Source of the DNA: Chloroflexota bacterium
GTDB lineage: Bacteria > Chloroflexota > Anaerolineae > Anaerolineales > VGOW01
Assembly (NCBI GenBank): GCA_016197225.1
Contig: JACPWC010000085.1
Span: forward strand, 17,028-81,027
Reading direction: 5' to 3'
DNA length: 64,000 nucleotides
In this document: positions 47,632 through 55,701 of the stretch, piece by piece
Layout: every line of letters begins with the position of its first letter
How positions within the stretch are numbered: position 1 is the first letter of the stretch
The notes under the pieces: generated by a model
The model's input: the letters and a program-made list of their open reading frames with translations, nothing else
What the model was told of the DNA's origin: nothing
Database searches by the model: none
Position numbers and translations under genes: made by a program

Positions 47632-49122
47632 TCACTTCCCGCTTTGCTCTTTGCGCTGATAATCAATAAACCGCTTGATCTCTTCCGCCGAAAGTTTGCG
47701 GCCCGGCACCACCACGTAATAACCGCCAGCCCACAAACTGCCGGGGCGGCGGGCGTGCTCCTCGGCCAGGCGCGGGAACTCGGCCAGCACCTTCTCGGAC
47801 GTGCGCTCGATGATGGTTTTGATCACGCCCTCGGGTGACTCGGACGGCGCGCAATCCAGGCTGACTTCGACGTGAGTTGCTTCAACTGAGAGTGAGGCCA
47901 CCCGCCAGTCGTGGGCGGCGGCCTGGCGCTTGATCGTGTCTTCAAGCTGTTCTTTAAGCTCGTCCGTAAGCTGAATGCTTGGCAGTTTGGGAATGAAGAG
48001 GAAGGTGTAAGAGAGGGCGAACAGTCCGTGCGGCGTGCGGCGCACATCCGGGAATGGAACAGGTTGCAGGGCAAAGGCGTCAACGGTGGGCGACGAGGTA
48101 AAACGAGAGGCGACGCTTCGGGTGGAGTCGGGGGTGGGCTGAGGCGGCGGGGGCAGGGTCGAGGCGGCGGTCGCCCATTCCGGAACCGGGCTGATGGCCG
48201 GAGGCCGCGCGCGTCGGGCCGGTTCAATCTGTTCTGTTTCCACGACCGGCGTCGCCTCCTCAGAGCCGGGCGATTTAAACAACGCCTCGGTGGCGCGCTT
48301 GGCCTGTTTGCGGATCATGCTCAGCGGCGTCTCGGCCTGAAAGGCCATCGAAAGCACCACCTCGGCGGCGGCCATGGTCGAGTAGACAAGATAATCGGCC
48401 CCGCTGGAGAGGCGGATGAAGCGCGCCTGGGCCGCCTGCCCGGGGCTGGCGTCTTTAGCCCAGTAGTCGGCCACAATACGCGAGAGTTCCTCGGCCCGTT
48501 CCTGATCGAACTGCCCGGCGTAGGCAATGAGTTGCCGGCCGCGCATGAGCAGGGCGGCGGCGGCAGATGATTCGAGGGTGAGGCTGGTGAGATACTGGGC
48601 GGCCCGACTCACATCGTCCAGCCAGGCGGGCGCGGGCGGGGGCGGGCTGGCCCGGCGGGTGATGGGCGTGGGCGCGATGTTGGGCGCCGCCGGGGCCGCC
48701 GACTCTTGTCCCCCACCCATCGGCGGCAGGGGGCCGGTCTTGGGGCGCGGCCTGGGCGTTATGCCGTTCACGGGTTGCCGCAGGGCATCTTCAATTAATC
48801 CCTGAAGTTCAGGAATATAAAAGGGGCGAGTGAGGAGACCCTGCAAGTCCAGCCCGGCGGCGTCTACACCGGGCGCCTGGATGACCATGATGGGCAGGGA
48901 CGACTGCCGGGCGCGAAGCACGGCCACAATATCCCGAAGCGAGAAGTCCTCCAGCATGGCCTCCATCACCGCCAGATCATAATCGCCCTTGCTGAAGGCG
49001 TTGACCGCGTCTGCGCCGGAGCCGACGACCGTCACCTTGAACCGGGTGGTCTCTTCGAGCACTTGCTGGATCATGGTGGCGAACGCCGTGTTGGGATCGG
49101 CGATCAGAACGTTGATGGTCAT
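47632..49122 (-). CDS. Pseudo-receiver / roadblock-like / degenerate TnpA (IS200) fusion protein
   Basis: A 496-residue protein. Residues 1-120 look like a receiver domain (INVLIADPNTAFATMIQQVL), but the phosphoacceptor Asp is replaced by Glu (DLAVMEAMLED) and the Lys by Arg (TRPFYIPEL). A Pro-rich linker follows. Residues about 167-283 resemble a roadblock/LC7 domain (LTLESSAAAALLMRGRQLIA). After another linker, residues about 366-496 resemble the HUH-type TnpA transposase of IS200/IS605: LSYTFLFIPKL, HVEVSLDCAPSESPEGVIKT, LWAGGYYVVVPGRKLSAEEI. The HxH metal motif is HVE and the expected Tyr is Phe (FIDYQRKE), so it should be inactive. No insertion-sequence ends are seen. The start at 49122 (MTINVLIAD) was preferred; earlier starts would overlap the divergent gene. 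Confidence 0.7.
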   Translation of the reverse strand: MTINVLIADPNTAFATMIQQVLEETTRFKVTVVGSGADAVNAFSKGDYDLAVMEAMLEDFSLRDIVAVLRARQSSLPIMVIQAPGVDAAGLDLQGLLTRPFYIPELQGLIEDALRQPVNGITPRPRPKTGPLPPMGGGQESAAPAAPNIAPTPITRRASPPPPAPAWLDDVSRAAQYLTSLTLESSAAAALLMRGRQLIAYAGQFDQERAEELSRIVADYWAKDASPGQAAQARFIRLSSGADYLVYSTMAAAEVVLSMAFQAETPLSMIRKQAKRATEALFKSPGSEEATPVVETEQIEPARRARPPAISPVPEWATAASTLPPPPQPTPDSTRSVASRFTSSPTVDAFALQPVPFPDVRRTPHGLFALSYTFLFIPKLPSIQLTDELKEQLEDTIKRQAAAHDWRVASLSVEATHVEVSLDCAPSESPEGVIKTIIERTSEKVLAEFPRLAEEHARRPGSLWAGGYYVVVPGRKLSAEEIKRFIDYQRKEQSGK

Positions 49123-49223
49123 AAGGCCGATTTTACTATTGATATGAGGTTTTGGAAAACTGCCCGCTACTATATAATTGGCGCACCAACCACCACTGAT
49201 TTGACCATGAAAGGGATAATACG

Positions 49224-50042
49224 ATGAGCTATAAACTGAAAAGAATTCTCGTGCCAGTCGTATCGTTTGTGACGTTATTGGCCCTGGCCTGCACCTGCGG
49301 CGGGCTGGGTGGAACCACACCCACCCAGGAACCGCCGCCCACCGACGAGCCGCTTCCAACGGATGCGCCGCCACCCACCAAGCCGCCTATCGTCGCTCCC
49401 ACCGAAATCCCGGCCCTGCCCACCGACACGCCCGTGCCTGAACCGGAAGCTTTCACTGGCGGCTTCGACGATTTCACCGAAGATACCGGCGCCTGGACAA
49501 CCATCCCCGACCGGGCCGGGATCGCCAACGGCGTCTTCTATCTTGGGCCGTTCGACGAATGCTCCGACATTGACGACAGCACACCTTTTGGTTGCTTCAC
49601 TCTTTGCATTGCCTGCGGCTACGTCAGCGAGTACGATATGAAAGTGGACGTGGCCTACGTGGACGGTGTGAGTAGCCGCCTCTTCGGTTTGATTTTGCGC
49701 TTTATTGACAACGACGGCGACGGTTTTGCCCACGAGGGCGACTACCTGCTCTACTTTGGCTTAAGCGTCTACGACCAGTTCTTCCGAATCTGGGAGCGCA
49801 ACACGGACGGCAAATGGTATCTGGTGGCCGAGTCCTTCGAGGGGAGTATTCGCGGCGGCTCCAAGATCAACACCCTGCGGGCCGTGTCTTACGACAGCGG
49901 CTCGGCCATGGATTTGTACATCAACGACACCAAGGTGAACACCGTCACCGACATCCCCTACGACTCCGGGGCCGTCGGCTTTGTGTTGGATGGCCGGGCG
50001 GTGACGATTGGCTTCGACGATTTTGAGATTTCGGTGCCGTAG
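49224..50042 (+). CDS. Lipoprotein with a concanavalin/LamG-like sandwich domain
   Basis: A 272-residue surface lipoprotein. The signal peptide ends in LALAC. A Pro/Thr/Glu-rich spacer (about 30-75) precedes a beta-sandwich domain (about 78-272) with FDDFTEDTGAWTTI, YDMKVDVAYVDGVSSRLFGL, and the closing VGFVLDGRAVTIGFDDFEIS. These match the laminin-G/3-keto-disaccharide hydrolase-like fold, found in proteins that bind glycans or other surface ligands. Asp-rich FIDNDGDG may bind Ca. AAAGGG precedes the ATG. Function unknown. Confidence 0.7.
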   Translation: MSYKLKRILVPVVSFVTLLALACTCGGLGGTTPTQEPPPTDEPLPTDAPPPTKPPIVAPTEIPALPTDTPVPEPEAFTGGFDDFTEDTGAWTTIPDRAGIANGVFYLGPFDECSDIDDSTPFGCFTLCIACGYVSEYDMKVDVAYVDGVSSRLFGLILRFIDNDGDGFAHEGDYLLYFGLSVYDQFFRIWERNTDGKWYLVAESFEGSIRGGSKINTLRAVSYDSGSAMDLYINDTKVNTVTDIPYDSGAVGFVLDGRAVTIGFDDFEISVP

Positions 50043-50054
50043 CTTCCGCACATC

Positions 50055-50096
50055 AGACTTCCGAAGTCTCGCCGGTGTTTGGCGCTTCGGAAGTCT
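50055..50096. terminator. Inverted repeat between convergent genes
   Basis: The 12-bp arms AGACTTCCGAAG (50055-50066) and CTTCGGAAGTCT (50085-50096) close an 18-nt loop in the short gap between the end of the 49224 gene and the end of the 50101 gene. Position and symmetry fit a bidirectional terminator. Confidence 0.75.
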
Positions 50097-50100
50097 AAGT

Positions 50101-51423
50101 TCACCGCCTGAAATCTTCGGTGATGCTGTTGGTGGTGTCCTGCACCCGCATCTCGTTGGCTTTGATGAAGGTGAGGACCAGAGCGTGGGGGAAGCCTGAG
50201 GTGACAAGCGGGTTGGCATAGGCAAACGTCTGTGTGCCCCAGTCACAATCAATGGGCGTGCACTTGCCAAACGGATGCAGGGTCAACTGGCCGCCGGCGC
50301 TGGTGATGATGATCCGGGTGATATTGGTGGTGGCGGCGTTGGCGTTTGCCCACGTGCCAACCCAGTCGGCGGCGACCGGGCCGATGTGAAAGTCGTAAGT
50401 GAAGGTGCCGTTGTAAAGGGCGCGCAGGATTCCGGGCGACGGGATGGTGAGCACCAGGGTGACGCCGGGCGCGGTGGAGAAGTTGACAATGGTGATTGAA
50501 TTGTTGAGAATGGTTCCAGAGCCGGTTCCCCAAACGCAATCGGTCGGGGTACACCGCCCCCAGCCGCTCACCATGATCTGATTCGACGAGGTGGCGCTGA
50601 TCACCAACTGGGTGACGCCGCTGGTGGCCGGGTCGTTGTTGTACCAGTTTCCGGCGAAGTCGCTGGCGGCGGCCCCGAGCGGCGTGGTGGTGAAGGTCGC
50701 GGTAGCCGTCGCAGTAACGGTTGCGGTAGCGGTTGCGGTAGCCGTCGCTGTGCTGGTGGCAGTCGCCGTGTTGGTTGCTGTGGGAGTGGGCGTGCCAGGC
50801 ACGACGATGATGACGGTGATGGGCTGACCGTTGGTGCCGAACACATTTCCGGCGGCGTCGGCCAGCCGCCACTTGCCGGTGTAGGTTCCGGTGGCGGCAG
50901 GCGATTTGAGATTGACTGAGAGGTCCATCGTGCCGCCGGGGACGACCGAGACAGTGAAGGCGACTGTGTTCGGCCCGTCGAGTTGCGAGCCGCCGACGTA
51001 GCGCAATGTGTAGGCCGTGTTCCAGGTGCAGGTTCCGGTGTTTTGCAAGCGCCAGGTCTTGGTGAACGTGGTGGGCGTGTTGAAGATCGTGCCGTCGGGA
51101 ATGGTTACGTCGGTGACGAACTTGGCGTTGTCGGCGCAGGTGGTGGGGCTGGGAATCGGCGTGGGCGTGGCGGTGGGAATGAGGACGGCTGAGGTGGCGG
51201 TGACGATTCCGGGCAGGGTGGAGGTGACAATGCCGGGCACGGTGACGTTGGCAAGGGGTGTGCCGGAGGCTTTGGCCTGGGCCGTGCCGAAGGCCTGAGT
51301 GAGGGCGGCGGAAAATGTGGCGGTGAGATCGCCCGCCTGGCCGGTTGCGCCGGGCGCGCTACAGGCCAGGGTTGTCATGATGAGGGCAACAAAAGAAATA
51401 AGGAGCGTTTGCCTGCGATTCAT
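50101..51423 (-). CDS. Lipoprotein with NBR1-type Ig domain, Thr/Ala repeats and twin C-terminal domains
   Basis: A 440-residue surface lipoprotein (signal ending TLAC). Residues about 95-205 form an NBR1-type Ig-like domain: DGTIFNTPTTFTKTWRLQNT, GTCTWNTAYTLRYVGGSQL, ATGTYTGKWRLADAAGNVFG. A Thr/Ala repeat linker of about 38 residues (about 212-250) follows. The C-terminal part has two copies of a Trp/Cys module: FAGNWYNNDPATSGVTQLVI with GRCTPTDCVWG, and WVGTWANANAATTNITRIII with GKCTPIDCDWG. The module has a conserved Cys pair, likely a disulfide. NBR1-type domains in secreted proteins are common in Chloroflexota. Function unknown. Confidence 0.75.
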   Translation of the reverse strand: MNRRQTLLISFVALIMTTLACSAPGATGQAGDLTATFSAALTQAFGTAQAKASGTPLANVTVPGIVTSTLPGIVTATSAVLIPTATPTPIPSPTTCADNAKFVTDVTIPDGTIFNTPTTFTKTWRLQNTGTCTWNTAYTLRYVGGSQLDGPNTVAFTVSVVPGGTMDLSVNLKSPAATGTYTGKWRLADAAGNVFGTNGQPITVIIVVPGTPTPTATNTATATSTATATATATATVTATATATFTTTPLGAAASDFAGNWYNNDPATSGVTQLVISATSSNQIMVSGWGRCTPTDCVWGTGSGTILNNSITIVNFSTAPGVTLVLTIPSPGILRALYNGTFTYDFHIGPVAADWVGTWANANAATTNITRIIITSAGGQLTLHPFGKCTPIDCDWGTQTFAYANPLVTSGFPHALVLTFIKANEMRVQDTTNSITEDFRR

Positions 51424-51446
51424 ATTGAAGCCTCCACGCGAAAGTT

Positions 51447-51490
51447 AAATCTCCAACTTCCAACCCCCAACTTCTAGCCTCCAACCTCCA
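51447..51490. repeat. CCAACTTCCAACC-type repeat at the peptidase 3' end
   Basis: AATCTCCAACTTCCAACC, then CCAACTTCTAGCCTCC and AACCTCC run across the stop codon (51474-51476) of the downstream peptidase gene. It overlaps the last codons, as in the dioxygenase and GNAT genes. Confidence 0.7.
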
Positions 51491-53423
51491 GCCCCAGCCA
51501 CCTCTCCAGCCACTTGGCCGCATACTCCACCCAGTCGCGCTGGTGGGCCTTCTCGCTGAAGCCGTGCGCCTGGCGCGGGTAGACCCTCAGCTCGGTCGGC
51601 ACGCCGTGTTGCTTGAGGGCGCGAAAAAATTCGTAGCCCTGCGAAACCGGCACGTCGCGATCCTTCTCGCCATGCACGATCAGCGTTGGCGTGCGCACCC
51701 GGCCCACGAGGTTGATGGCCGAGAACTGCTCAAACTTGGAGCGCGGTTCGTAAGGATCAGTGTTGTAGTGAATGCGATCCCACTCGCACAACTTGCTGGT
51801 TCCGTGAAAGCTCAGCCAGTTCACGATTCCAGCGCCCATCACCGCCGCCTTGAAACGGTCGGTCTGGGTCACCGCCCAGGCGGTCATAAAGCCGCCGTAA
51901 CTCCAGCCGCCAATCGCCAGTTTATCAGGGTCGGCCAACCCTTGTTGGATGAGCGATTCGATTCCGGCCATGATGTCGTGAAAGTCCTGGCCGCCCATGT
52001 CGCCCACGTTGGCCTCGGCAAATTTCAATCCGCGCCCGGTACTGCCACGCGGGTTGGGCAGGAACACGGCAATGCCTCGGGCGGCGAAGTGCGCTTGTGG
52101 CATCGCGCTCCAGTATCGGTGAGTGAACAACGACGTTGGCCCGCCGTGAACCCAGGTGAACAGCGGATAACTTTTTCCCGCTTCATAGCCGTCCGGCAAG
52201 AGCAGGAAACCCTGCATCTCCCAACCGTCCGCGCCCGTCCAGGTGATGCTTCGCGACTGCACCGGCGTGGCTTCGGCCTTGTCGGCGTGGAAGTGGGTGA
52301 GCTGTGTCCAGGTCAGCGAGTCGTGGTCGCGCCGGGCAAGCCAGATTTGGCGCGGTGAGTCTGCCGACTCGCGGGCAAAGGCCAGTGAGCGAAAAGCCCG
52401 GTCGTGGCTGAAGGTGTTCCAGAACGGGTCGGCGATGGAGGCCGGCCCGGCCCACAACTTTCGGCTCGCGCCCGATCCGGCTTCCCATTCTTCGACGGTC
52501 ACGCCGTCTTTTGCTGTGGCGAGCGTGATCAAACTTCCCCCGTCCGGCATCCAGGCCATCCAGGTCACGCTGGCCGGGTGTTCGGTAGTCAGGCTTCGGG
52601 CGACGCCGCCTGAAGCCCCGGCAGGAATCAAGTTCAAGTCGCCGCCCACCGAGCCGCGATCACTCCAGATGCTTTGCAGAAATGCAAGTTGTGTGCCATC
52701 GGGCGACCAGCGGGGCAGGGCGGCCTGGCGGGGCGACGGATCGTAAATGATGTTGATGGAGCCGCCAGCGGCGGGAACGGTCGCCAGCTTGCAGTGATAC
52801 CACGACCACTCGTAAGGCTCGTCGGAGACGATGAGGCCAAACTGCGAGCCGTCAGCCGACCAGCTAAACTCCCATACCTGAGCCGGCTCTGTCGTGACAC
52901 ACCGAAGCTCCCCACTCGTCACGTCGGCCACCCAGACCCGCATAAACTTGTGATCGCGCTCGAACAAGAGAGGATCGATCTTCTCGTCTTTCAGTTTCTT
53001 TTCTTCTTCGGTTTCGGGGTCTTCCATGAGGCAGGCAATGGTTTTGCCGTCGGGCGACCAGGCGAACAACTCGCCGCGCCCGTCGCCGCCCACACTGCTT
53101 TTGGCTTCGAAAACGCGCCGGGCCTCGCCGCCATGCCGCGAGATGACGAACAATTCGTTACGCCCATCGTCGTTTTGGCGATCCGAAAGAAAGGCCAGCC
53201 AGTCGCCGTCGGGCGACCAGCGCGGGTGGCGGTCGTGCTTGCCGCCGGTGAACGCGCGGCAGTCGCTCCCGTCGCTACTCGCTACGCTCGCCATCCAGAT
53301 TTGCGCCGTTCCTTCTTTGTAAGCGTCGGCCACCACGAAGGCAACCTGCTTGCCATCGGGCGAGACTTGGGCGTTGTTAAGAGCTTTAGTGTCGAAGATG
53401 TCGGCGAGGGTGAGTGGGCGCAT
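51474..53423 (-). CDS. S9 family prolyl oligopeptidase/acylaminoacyl-peptidase-like enzyme
   Basis: A 649-residue protein. The N-terminal 380 residues form a WD40-like propeller with several repeated PRWSPDG motifs (such as HPRWSPDGDWLAFLSDRQND). The C-terminal alpha/beta-hydrolase has FTWVHGGPTSLF, nucleophile Ser in IGGWSYGGFMTAWAV, Asp in HGEKDRDVP and His in RQAHGFSE. No signal peptide. Cytoplasmic peptidase for N-acylated or small peptides. GGAG precedes the ATG at 53423. The last residues (GLEVGG) overlap a repeat. It is a distant relative of the enzyme at 3315-5219. Confidence 0.9.
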   Translation of the reverse strand: MRPLTLADIFDTKALNNAQVSPDGKQVAFVVADAYKEGTAQIWMASVASSDGSDCRAFTGGKHDRHPRWSPDGDWLAFLSDRQNDDGRNELFVISRHGGEARRVFEAKSSVGGDGRGELFAWSPDGKTIACLMEDPETEEEKKLKDEKIDPLLFERDHKFMRVWVADVTSGELRCVTTEPAQVWEFSWSADGSQFGLIVSDEPYEWSWYHCKLATVPAAGGSINIIYDPSPRQAALPRWSPDGTQLAFLQSIWSDRGSVGGDLNLIPAGASGGVARSLTTEHPASVTWMAWMPDGGSLITLATAKDGVTVEEWEAGSGASRKLWAGPASIADPFWNTFSHDRAFRSLAFARESADSPRQIWLARRDHDSLTWTQLTHFHADKAEATPVQSRSITWTGADGWEMQGFLLLPDGYEAGKSYPLFTWVHGGPTSLFTHRYWSAMPQAHFAARGIAVFLPNPRGSTGRGLKFAEANVGDMGGQDFHDIMAGIESLIQQGLADPDKLAIGGWSYGGFMTAWAVTQTDRFKAAVMGAGIVNWLSFHGTSKLCEWDRIHYNTDPYEPRSKFEQFSAINLVGRVRTPTLIVHGEKDRDVPVSQGYEFFRALKQHGVPTELRVYPRQAHGFSEKAHQRDWVEYAAKWLERWLGLEVGG

Positions 53424-53450
53424 GAAGTCTCCGCTGAGAGCCAGGGTGTG

Positions 53451-53521
53451 GTGAGCAGTGAGCAGTGAAAAGTTGGTAGTGAACAGTAGTCACAGTTTAC
53501 TGTTCACTGCTTGCTGTTTAC
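53451..53521. repeat. AGTGAACAGT-family inverted repeat
   Basis: GTGAGCAGTGAGCAGTG, GTAGTGAACAGTAGTC and TTTACTGTTCACTGC with CTGTTTAC form an imperfect hairpin between the glycosyltransferase and peptidase genes. Its edge overlaps the glycosyltransferase stop codon (53518-53520). Confidence 0.8.
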
Positions 53522-55653
53522 TTTCTCACTGTAACAACGCCGATTATAGCCCGATTGTCTGGAAGCGCATGGTCGGCCTCACGCAGTGAGAGGCGGGTGA
53601 AGCTGGGGAAGGTGTACCAGCCGGTGACGAGCGGGTAGTCGCCGGGCAGGACATCAGGCGGAAAGGTGATGGCGAACGAGTCGCGGACGAGATCGCCGGC
53701 CCGCCACTGCGAGGTAGTGAAAAGGCCCTGGCAGGGTTGGCCGTCGCGCTGGGCCACGACGGTGGTTCCGTCCAACCCTGTGCCGACGTGAACGAAAGAA
53801 GTGTAATCGGCGGTCATGTCGGCTTCCACTTTCCACCACAGGGTGATGAACAAACTCTGCCCGGCTTGCACCGTTCCGCCCGACCACTCGTAGCCGACGA
53901 ACGTCAGGCCCGGATCAAAGGAAGCGTGGCCGGGGTTGGGTGGCCGTGGCCCTGAAATGCCCGCTGGCACTTCCACCCACGAGCCGCTATCCTGCCACAT
54001 CGACTCGACCTCAATGCTGGCCGTTGGATACGTTTGATACAGGATGGGCACGGTCTGGGCGTCGCGCTTGGTGAGCACCAGATAGTTGGAACGCGCCGGG
54101 CGACCGTCACTGAAGGGGAGACATTGCCGGAAATCGAGGCGTTTGACGGGCGTGCCGGGAAAAAGATACTCGAACGAGATCACATCGTCGTCTTCCGGGT
54201 TGCGCGAGACAAAGACCCGCTCTCCGGCCTCGGCGCGTTTGATCAGTTCCCGCGCTGTGTTCACCGGCACAGCCAGGTAGGCCTTCGGCAGAACCGAGAG
54301 TCTGGGGAATTTGACGAGGAACATATAAGATTGATACGCGAAGCTGGCGAAAATCCCAAAGGCCAAAATCCCAGGCACAGCCCGCCAACAGCGCGCGAAT
54401 CCCAAATTCCAAACACCCAAGCGCCGGGGGTGAGGGCCAAACCATTGCCATAAGACCACCCATCCCACCGCCACCACTGCCGCCCCCGGCGCGCCATAGC
54501 CGATCATGCGCTGAAAGCTCGGAGCGTCATTGGCAATCAGGCTGGGAAGCGTCATCAGAATCTCCCAGCCCAAGAGTTCGCGGGCAACCGCCGACCGCCG
54601 CAAGTTCCACAGCACCCAGCCGTGGCCGACGAAGAAGCCAATGGATTGAATGGGATCGAACACGGGCAGGCCGGGATAGTTGGTGAGCGAATCCAGACTG
54701 CCGGTGAAGTTGTAGGCGATCAGTGAGGCTTTAATGTTCTCCCAAAGCGCGCCTTGCTGAGTGAAGGATCGGGCAGTGGCTTCGCGGGCGCGGGCCACCA
54801 GCCAGTGCGGCTCCTGAATGAAGAAGAGCGCAAGCGGGGCGACGACGACGAGGCCGGCGAGGGCGGCGAGGCTCAGGCCGACGATATAGTTGCGCCGCAG
54901 GGGAGCAGGAATGAGAAAGAGATCGTGCAAGCCGATGAGTCCAACCAGGGGCAAAATGAAGCGGGCGTGCGGGCCGTTGTACTGGGCAAGGCCGGCCACG
55001 ACTCCGGCCAGAGCGAAGTTCAAACTCGGATTCACCACGAAGGCGCGGCGCGAAGTTCCACCAAGATTTCTTTGTGGAGCTTCCTGTCTTTGTGTCTTGG
55101 TGGTGGATTCTTCGATAAGCCTCCTGGCACGCTTGAGTTGCCAGACGCAGAAGAGGGTGGCGGCGGGGGCCAGGCTGGGTTCGGTTCCCACCCGGCTGAC
55201 GACCACCCAGTAGATCAAGTACGATAAGATGAAGGCGGCCAGGGCGGCGATCCAACGGCGTAATCGCGGTTGCACGCTTCGCACGCTCCCACTTTGAAAA
55301 CCGCTTCCACGTAACACTTCATCAAAGCAGGCAAAGGCCAGCGGCACCGAGACGGCTCCCAGCGCGGCCGAGGCGATGCGCGACGAGGAGAGGCCGGTGA
55401 AGCCCAGCCACTGGACGGCGGCGGTGAGGTAGACCATTAGCGCATTGCCGCCGCCCCACGACGTGCGATAAAATACGACGAACTGCGGCGCGGCCAGCAT
55501 CTCGCGGGCGCGCATAGCAAACCAGATTTCGTCGAACCAGGCTTCGGGCGCGTGGCTGGAAAGGTGATAGAACCGCAAAAAGACGCCCACCAGCGTGGCG
55601 GCCACCACCAGATGAATGGGTCGAAGCTTGAACAGGGACATGACGACTGGCAT
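53518..55653 (-). CDS. Membrane glycosyltransferase (GT39/ArnT-like)
   Basis: A 711-residue membrane protein with about ten to twelve hydrophobic segments in its first 460 residues and a soluble C-terminal region (about 480-711). Just after the first helix it has HAPEAWFDEIWFAMRAREML, the Asp/Glu loop of lipid-linked-sugar glycosyltransferases. It should transfer a sugar from a polyprenyl carrier to an envelope acceptor. A stretch of about 25 residues (STTKTQRQEAPQRNLGGTSR region) lies between two helices and is encoded by a repeat at 55038-55110. The start is uncertain: 55653 or 55641, both without a strong ribosome site; longer upstream starts cover unrelated sequence. Confidence 0.75.
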   Translation of the reverse strand: MPVVMSLFKLRPIHLVVAATLVGVFLRFYHLSSHAPEAWFDEIWFAMRAREMLAAPQFVVFYRTSWGGGNALMVYLTAAVQWLGFTGLSSSRIASAALGAVSVPLAFACFDEVLRGSGFQSGSVRSVQPRLRRWIAALAAFILSYLIYWVVVSRVGTEPSLAPAATLFCVWQLKRARRLIEESTTKTQRQEAPQRNLGGTSRRAFVVNPSLNFALAGVVAGLAQYNGPHARFILPLVGLIGLHDLFLIPAPLRRNYIVGLSLAALAGLVVVAPLALFFIQEPHWLVARAREATARSFTQQGALWENIKASLIAYNFTGSLDSLTNYPGLPVFDPIQSIGFFVGHGWVLWNLRRSAVARELLGWEILMTLPSLIANDAPSFQRMIGYGAPGAAVVAVGWVVLWQWFGPHPRRLGVWNLGFARCWRAVPGILAFGIFASFAYQSYMFLVKFPRLSVLPKAYLAVPVNTARELIKRAEAGERVFVSRNPEDDDVISFEYLFPGTPVKRLDFRQCLPFSDGRPARSNYLVLTKRDAQTVPILYQTYPTASIEVESMWQDSGSWVEVPAGISGPRPPNPGHASFDPGLTFVGYEWSGGTVQAGQSLFITLWWKVEADMTADYTSFVHVGTGLDGTTVVAQRDGQPCQGLFTTSQWRAGDLVRDSFAITFPPDVLPGDYPLVTGWYTFPSFTRLSLREADHALPDNRAIIGVVTVRK
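55038..55110. repeat. ACGAAGG/CTTGGTGG-type repeat inside the glycosyltransferase gene
   Basis: CCACCAAGA (55058-55066) and TCTTGGTGG (55095-55103) are complementary around TTTCTTTGTGGAGC. The words match the intergenic repeat at 63573-63640 (CACGAAG, CACCAAGA, TTTGTGTCTT). In frame, it encodes a basic/Gln-rich loop. Confidence 0.7.
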
Positions 55654-55688
55654 TTTACTTGAAAAGCTTATCCTCAGTGACAGACAGG

Positions 55689-55694
55689 TATAAT
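55689..55694 (+). promoter_or_regulatory. -10 box directly before the FHA-protease start
   Basis: A perfect TATAAT ending 7 bp before the ATG at 55702, which fits a leaderless transcript. No good -35 is visible. Confidence 0.55.
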
Positions 55695-55701
55695 TCAACT
55701 C

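Noticed and set aside
47632..49122. An active IS200/IS605 insertion sequence
   Set aside because: The TnpA-like part is fused to other domains, its catalytic residues are changed, and no TnpB or hairpin ends are present.
49123..49374. Longer N-terminus for the TnpA-like fusion protein
   Set aside because: It would run through the promoter and start of the divergent lipoprotein gene; the receiver domain starts at 49122.
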